DNA from: Candidatus Hydrogenedentota bacterium
Lineage (GTDB): Bacteria > Hydrogenedentota > Hydrogenedentia > Hydrogenedentales > SLHB01
NCBI GenBank assembly: GCA_029262095.1
Contig: JAJDAB010000146.1
Coordinates: 1 to 6,772 of the forward strand
Direction of reading: 5' to 3'
Length of the DNA: 6,772 bases
In this document: positions 4,955-6,772 of the stretch, piece after piece
Position numbering within the stretch: the stretch's first letter is position 1
Layout of the letters: every line of letters starts with the position of its first letter
Notes under the pieces: model-generated
Seen by the model: only the letters and a program-made list of their open reading frames with translations
Told to the model about the DNA's origin: nothing
The model's database searches: none
Translations under genes and position numbers: made by a program

Positions 4955-6772
4955 GCAGCAGCCTGCTGATCGACCGACGACCGCAGTGTTTCGGCGATGT
5001 ACTGGTCGATGACTTGTTCCAGTATCGTGAGTGGCATCGCGCCACTCGAAAGAATGAGGTTGTGAAATGCGCGAAGGTCGAATCGGTCACCCAATGCGTG
5101 TTCCGCGCGAGTACGCAATTCGATAAAGGTGAGCTGCCCGATCTTATAGGCGCATGCTTGACCGGGCATGACGATGTATCGTTCAATTTCGGAGACGACA
5201 TCGCCGTGCGGCATTCCAGTGACGAATTCCATGTAACGAATTGCCTGCTCACGGGTCCAACGGCGGTGATGAATTCCGGTGTCCACAACGAGTCGTACCG
5301 CGCGAAACAATTCGGCTTGTAGTCTTCCGAGATCGCCTTCCGGATCACCTTCGTAGAAGCCCAGTTCTTTCGCTAGGTATTCGGCGTACAGCGCCCACCC
5401 TTCAACGTATGCGGTGAACGGCACTACTTTTCGGAACGTGGGCACACCCTGCATTTCTTGTTGAAGGGCAATCTGGAAATGATGGCCGGGAATCGCTTCG
5501 TGGTAGACCAAGGTCTTCATACTCAGTTTCGGCACTTCGTTCATGTCGTTCAACTTGGCGTAGAAAATACCGGGCCGAGATCCGTCGAGTGCAGGTTGAT
5601 TGTAGTAGGCGGCCGCGGTGGCTTCTTTGAATTCGGGAATGCGTTCGACGTGGACCCCGATAGCGGGCCGGAGGTCGAATACGGCATCGAGGTTTTCACT
5701 GGCGCTATCGATAATCGCTTGGTAGTCGGCGAGGCAAGCGGTCCGGCCTTCATCTGTATTCGGATACAGCATGCTGGGGTCGACCGCGAGCGCCAACATT
5801 CGTTCGCCGACCCGGCCTTCATCACGCCCCAATCCATCGAGAATTCCATCCATCTCCGTGAGAATACGGTATACCTCACCTATCCCAATGTGGTGGATGT
5901 CCGTAGCGGTCTTGTCCGTCGTCGTATTCTGGCGCAATGCGTACGCATATGCGGCATCGCCGTTCGGCAGTTTCCAAAACCCGTCGTCTTCTGTTGCACG
6001 ATCTTTGAGGTCTTCGAAGTACTCGATTAGGTTTTGATAGGCAGGAAATACGGACTGCTCGATCGCGCGATGCGCGTCGGTGCACAACTCCGCTCGTTCA
6101 CTGTCCGAGACCTTGGTAACGAGATATGCACTGCTCTCCGGGTCACGCTCATTGAGCCGATCGAGCAGCGTCGTATACAAAATATTGGCTTCGACGCCGT
6201 TGTCGACAAACCCTCGCATTTCGTCGAGCACGCGGCCTATGACAAACTTCGGCGGCACAATACCTGCCTGCTCTCGTATCCGAATTCCATCAAGCACTTG
6301 GTCGAATTTATGGGGGAATTTGTCCAGGCGTTCGATGTAGTGGTGAGCATCGCGTTCGGTATTGATTTGATGCATCGCCGCCATGAAAGTTGGCAGCTCA
6401 TTTTGAACACCGAACATTTGATTGACAGGGTAGTTGTGGTACATGAACGGTTCGGCGTTGACGGCGCTTTCGAGAAACCAATCGAGGATGTCTGTCGATA
6501 GTTGCTGACTTTCCGTCATGTCGTTCGGGTTATATCGTCGCAGCGTGGCCAAGTCATCTTTCGCTTTGGCGAGTTGTTTGCGGGCGTAGGCATCTGATGC
6601 ATCGGTGAGATCGCTGTTGTGGGCATGAATGCCAAATTGTTCTACGACTCGCAAGGACGTCAATAGTTCTGGGTCGTCGATCAAGAATTCTATAAACACG
6701 CGTTCGAAAAAGAAGTTAAGGCTGGGTGGTTTGAAGAAAACGAAGGCCGCGCCAAACGTCGTACCCAGCACA
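4951..6772 (-). CDS. DUF885-family protein, putative zinc metallopeptidase (5' partial)
   Basis: The frame is open from the window's right edge to TGA at 4951-4953, giving 606 residues. It matches the DUF885 family (bacterial proteins of about 550-620 residues, fold resembling HExxH metallopeptidases). Residue numbers here count from the GTG at 6771-6769. LNFFFERVFIEFL (18-30) followed by DDPELLTSL is the family's N-terminal start. YPVNQMFGVQ (114-123) is a conserved block in one subgroup. HEAIPGHH (424-431) is the signature, with H424, E425 and H430 or H431 as likely metal or catalytic residues. EGWALYAEYLAKELG (457-471) follows as the probable third-ligand helix. MPGQACAYKIG (535-545) is a late conserved segment. 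The visible first residues (GAAFVFFKPPSL) look like the end of a signal or membrane anchor, so the true start probably lies beyond the window. The protein is likely exported or membrane-attached and may hydrolyse peptides; activity and substrate are inferred. It is the first gene of the two-gene minus-strand unit seen here; its promoter is outside the window. Confidence 0.9.
   Translation of the reverse strand, partial: VLGTTFGAAFVFFKPPSLNFFFERVFIEFLIDDPELLTSLRVVEQFGIHAHNSDLTDASDAYARKQLAKAKDDLATLRRYNPNDMTESQQLSTDILDWFLESAVNAEPFMYHNYPVNQMFGVQNELPTFMAAMHQINTERDAHHYIERLDKFPHKFDQVLDGIRIREQAGIVPPKFVIGRVLDEMRGFVDNGVEANILYTTLLDRLNERDPESSAYLVTKVSDSERAELCTDAHRAIEQSVFPAYQNLIEYFEDLKDRATEDDGFWKLPNGDAAYAYALRQNTTTDKTATDIHHIGIGEVYRILTEMDGILDGLGRDEGRVGERMLALAVDPSMLYPNTDEGRTACLADYQAIIDSASENLDAVFDLRPAIGVHVERIPEFKEATAAAYYNQPALDGSRPGIFYAKLNDMNEVPKLSMKTLVYHEAIPGHHFQIALQQEMQGVPTFRKVVPFTAYVEGWALYAEYLAKELGFYEGDPEGDLGRLQAELFRAVRLVVDTGIHHRRWTREQAIRYMEFVTGMPHGDVVSEIERYIVMPGQACAYKIGQLTFIELRTRAEHALGDRFDLRAFHNLILSSGAMPLTILEQVIDQYIAETLRSSVDQQAAA

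Noticed and set aside
5458..6030. 190-codon open frame on the plus strand across the DUF885 gene
   Set aside because: It is antisense to a clearly conserved gene and has no family signature. Long opposite-strand frames are expected at this codon composition.
1..6772. Mobile element, defence system, CRISPR or biosynthetic cluster
   Set aside because: No transposase, integrase, repeat array, nuclease, toxin-antitoxin pair or synthase motif was found in any frame. The four genes look like ordinary chromosomal genes.

Overview
The window holds four protein-coding genes, two of them cut by the window edges, and little else. A moderate GC content (a little over 50% by eye) and a very characteristic Ser/Thr kinase suggest a bacterium of the Planctomycetota or a nearby phylum. 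That kinase has a conserved N-terminal module, a PknB-like catalytic domain with DWG in place of DFG, a single membrane span and a long TPR array. The assignment is an inference from one protein family; no rRNA or other marker gene is present.

Layout: (1) 1-465, plus strand, the C-terminal part of a class I SAM-dependent methyltransferase whose start lies outside the window. (2) 466-599, a short spacer with a weak promoter candidate and a Shine-Dalgarno-like GGAG. (3) 600-3842, plus strand, a 1080-residue membrane-anchored Ser/Thr protein kinase with TPR repeats. (4) 3845-4954, minus strand, a PLP-dependent enzyme of the ACC deaminase/D-cysteine desulfhydrase family. (5) 4951 to the window end, minus strand, a DUF885-family protein with a HEAIPGHH putative metallopeptidase motif, lacking only its extreme N terminus.

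The two minus-strand genes overlap by four bases (ATGA) and are almost certainly co-transcribed, with the DUF885 gene first. A pairing of a probable envelope peptidase-like protein with an amino-acid deaminase/lyase is compatible with peptide or amino-acid catabolism, but the substrates cannot be read from sequence. The kinase converges head-on with this pair. The two stop codons are separated by only 2 bp and sit inside a small inverted repeat. Nothing shows that the kinase regulates its neighbours.

I see no tRNA, rRNA, CRISPR array, insertion sequence, phage gene or attachment site, and no gene-free stretch longer than 134 bp. The window looks like an ordinary chromosomal region. The points most worth checking are the exact 48-residue periodicity of the kinase TPR array, its Lys/Pro-rich basic tail, and the altered active-site positions of the PLP enzyme.
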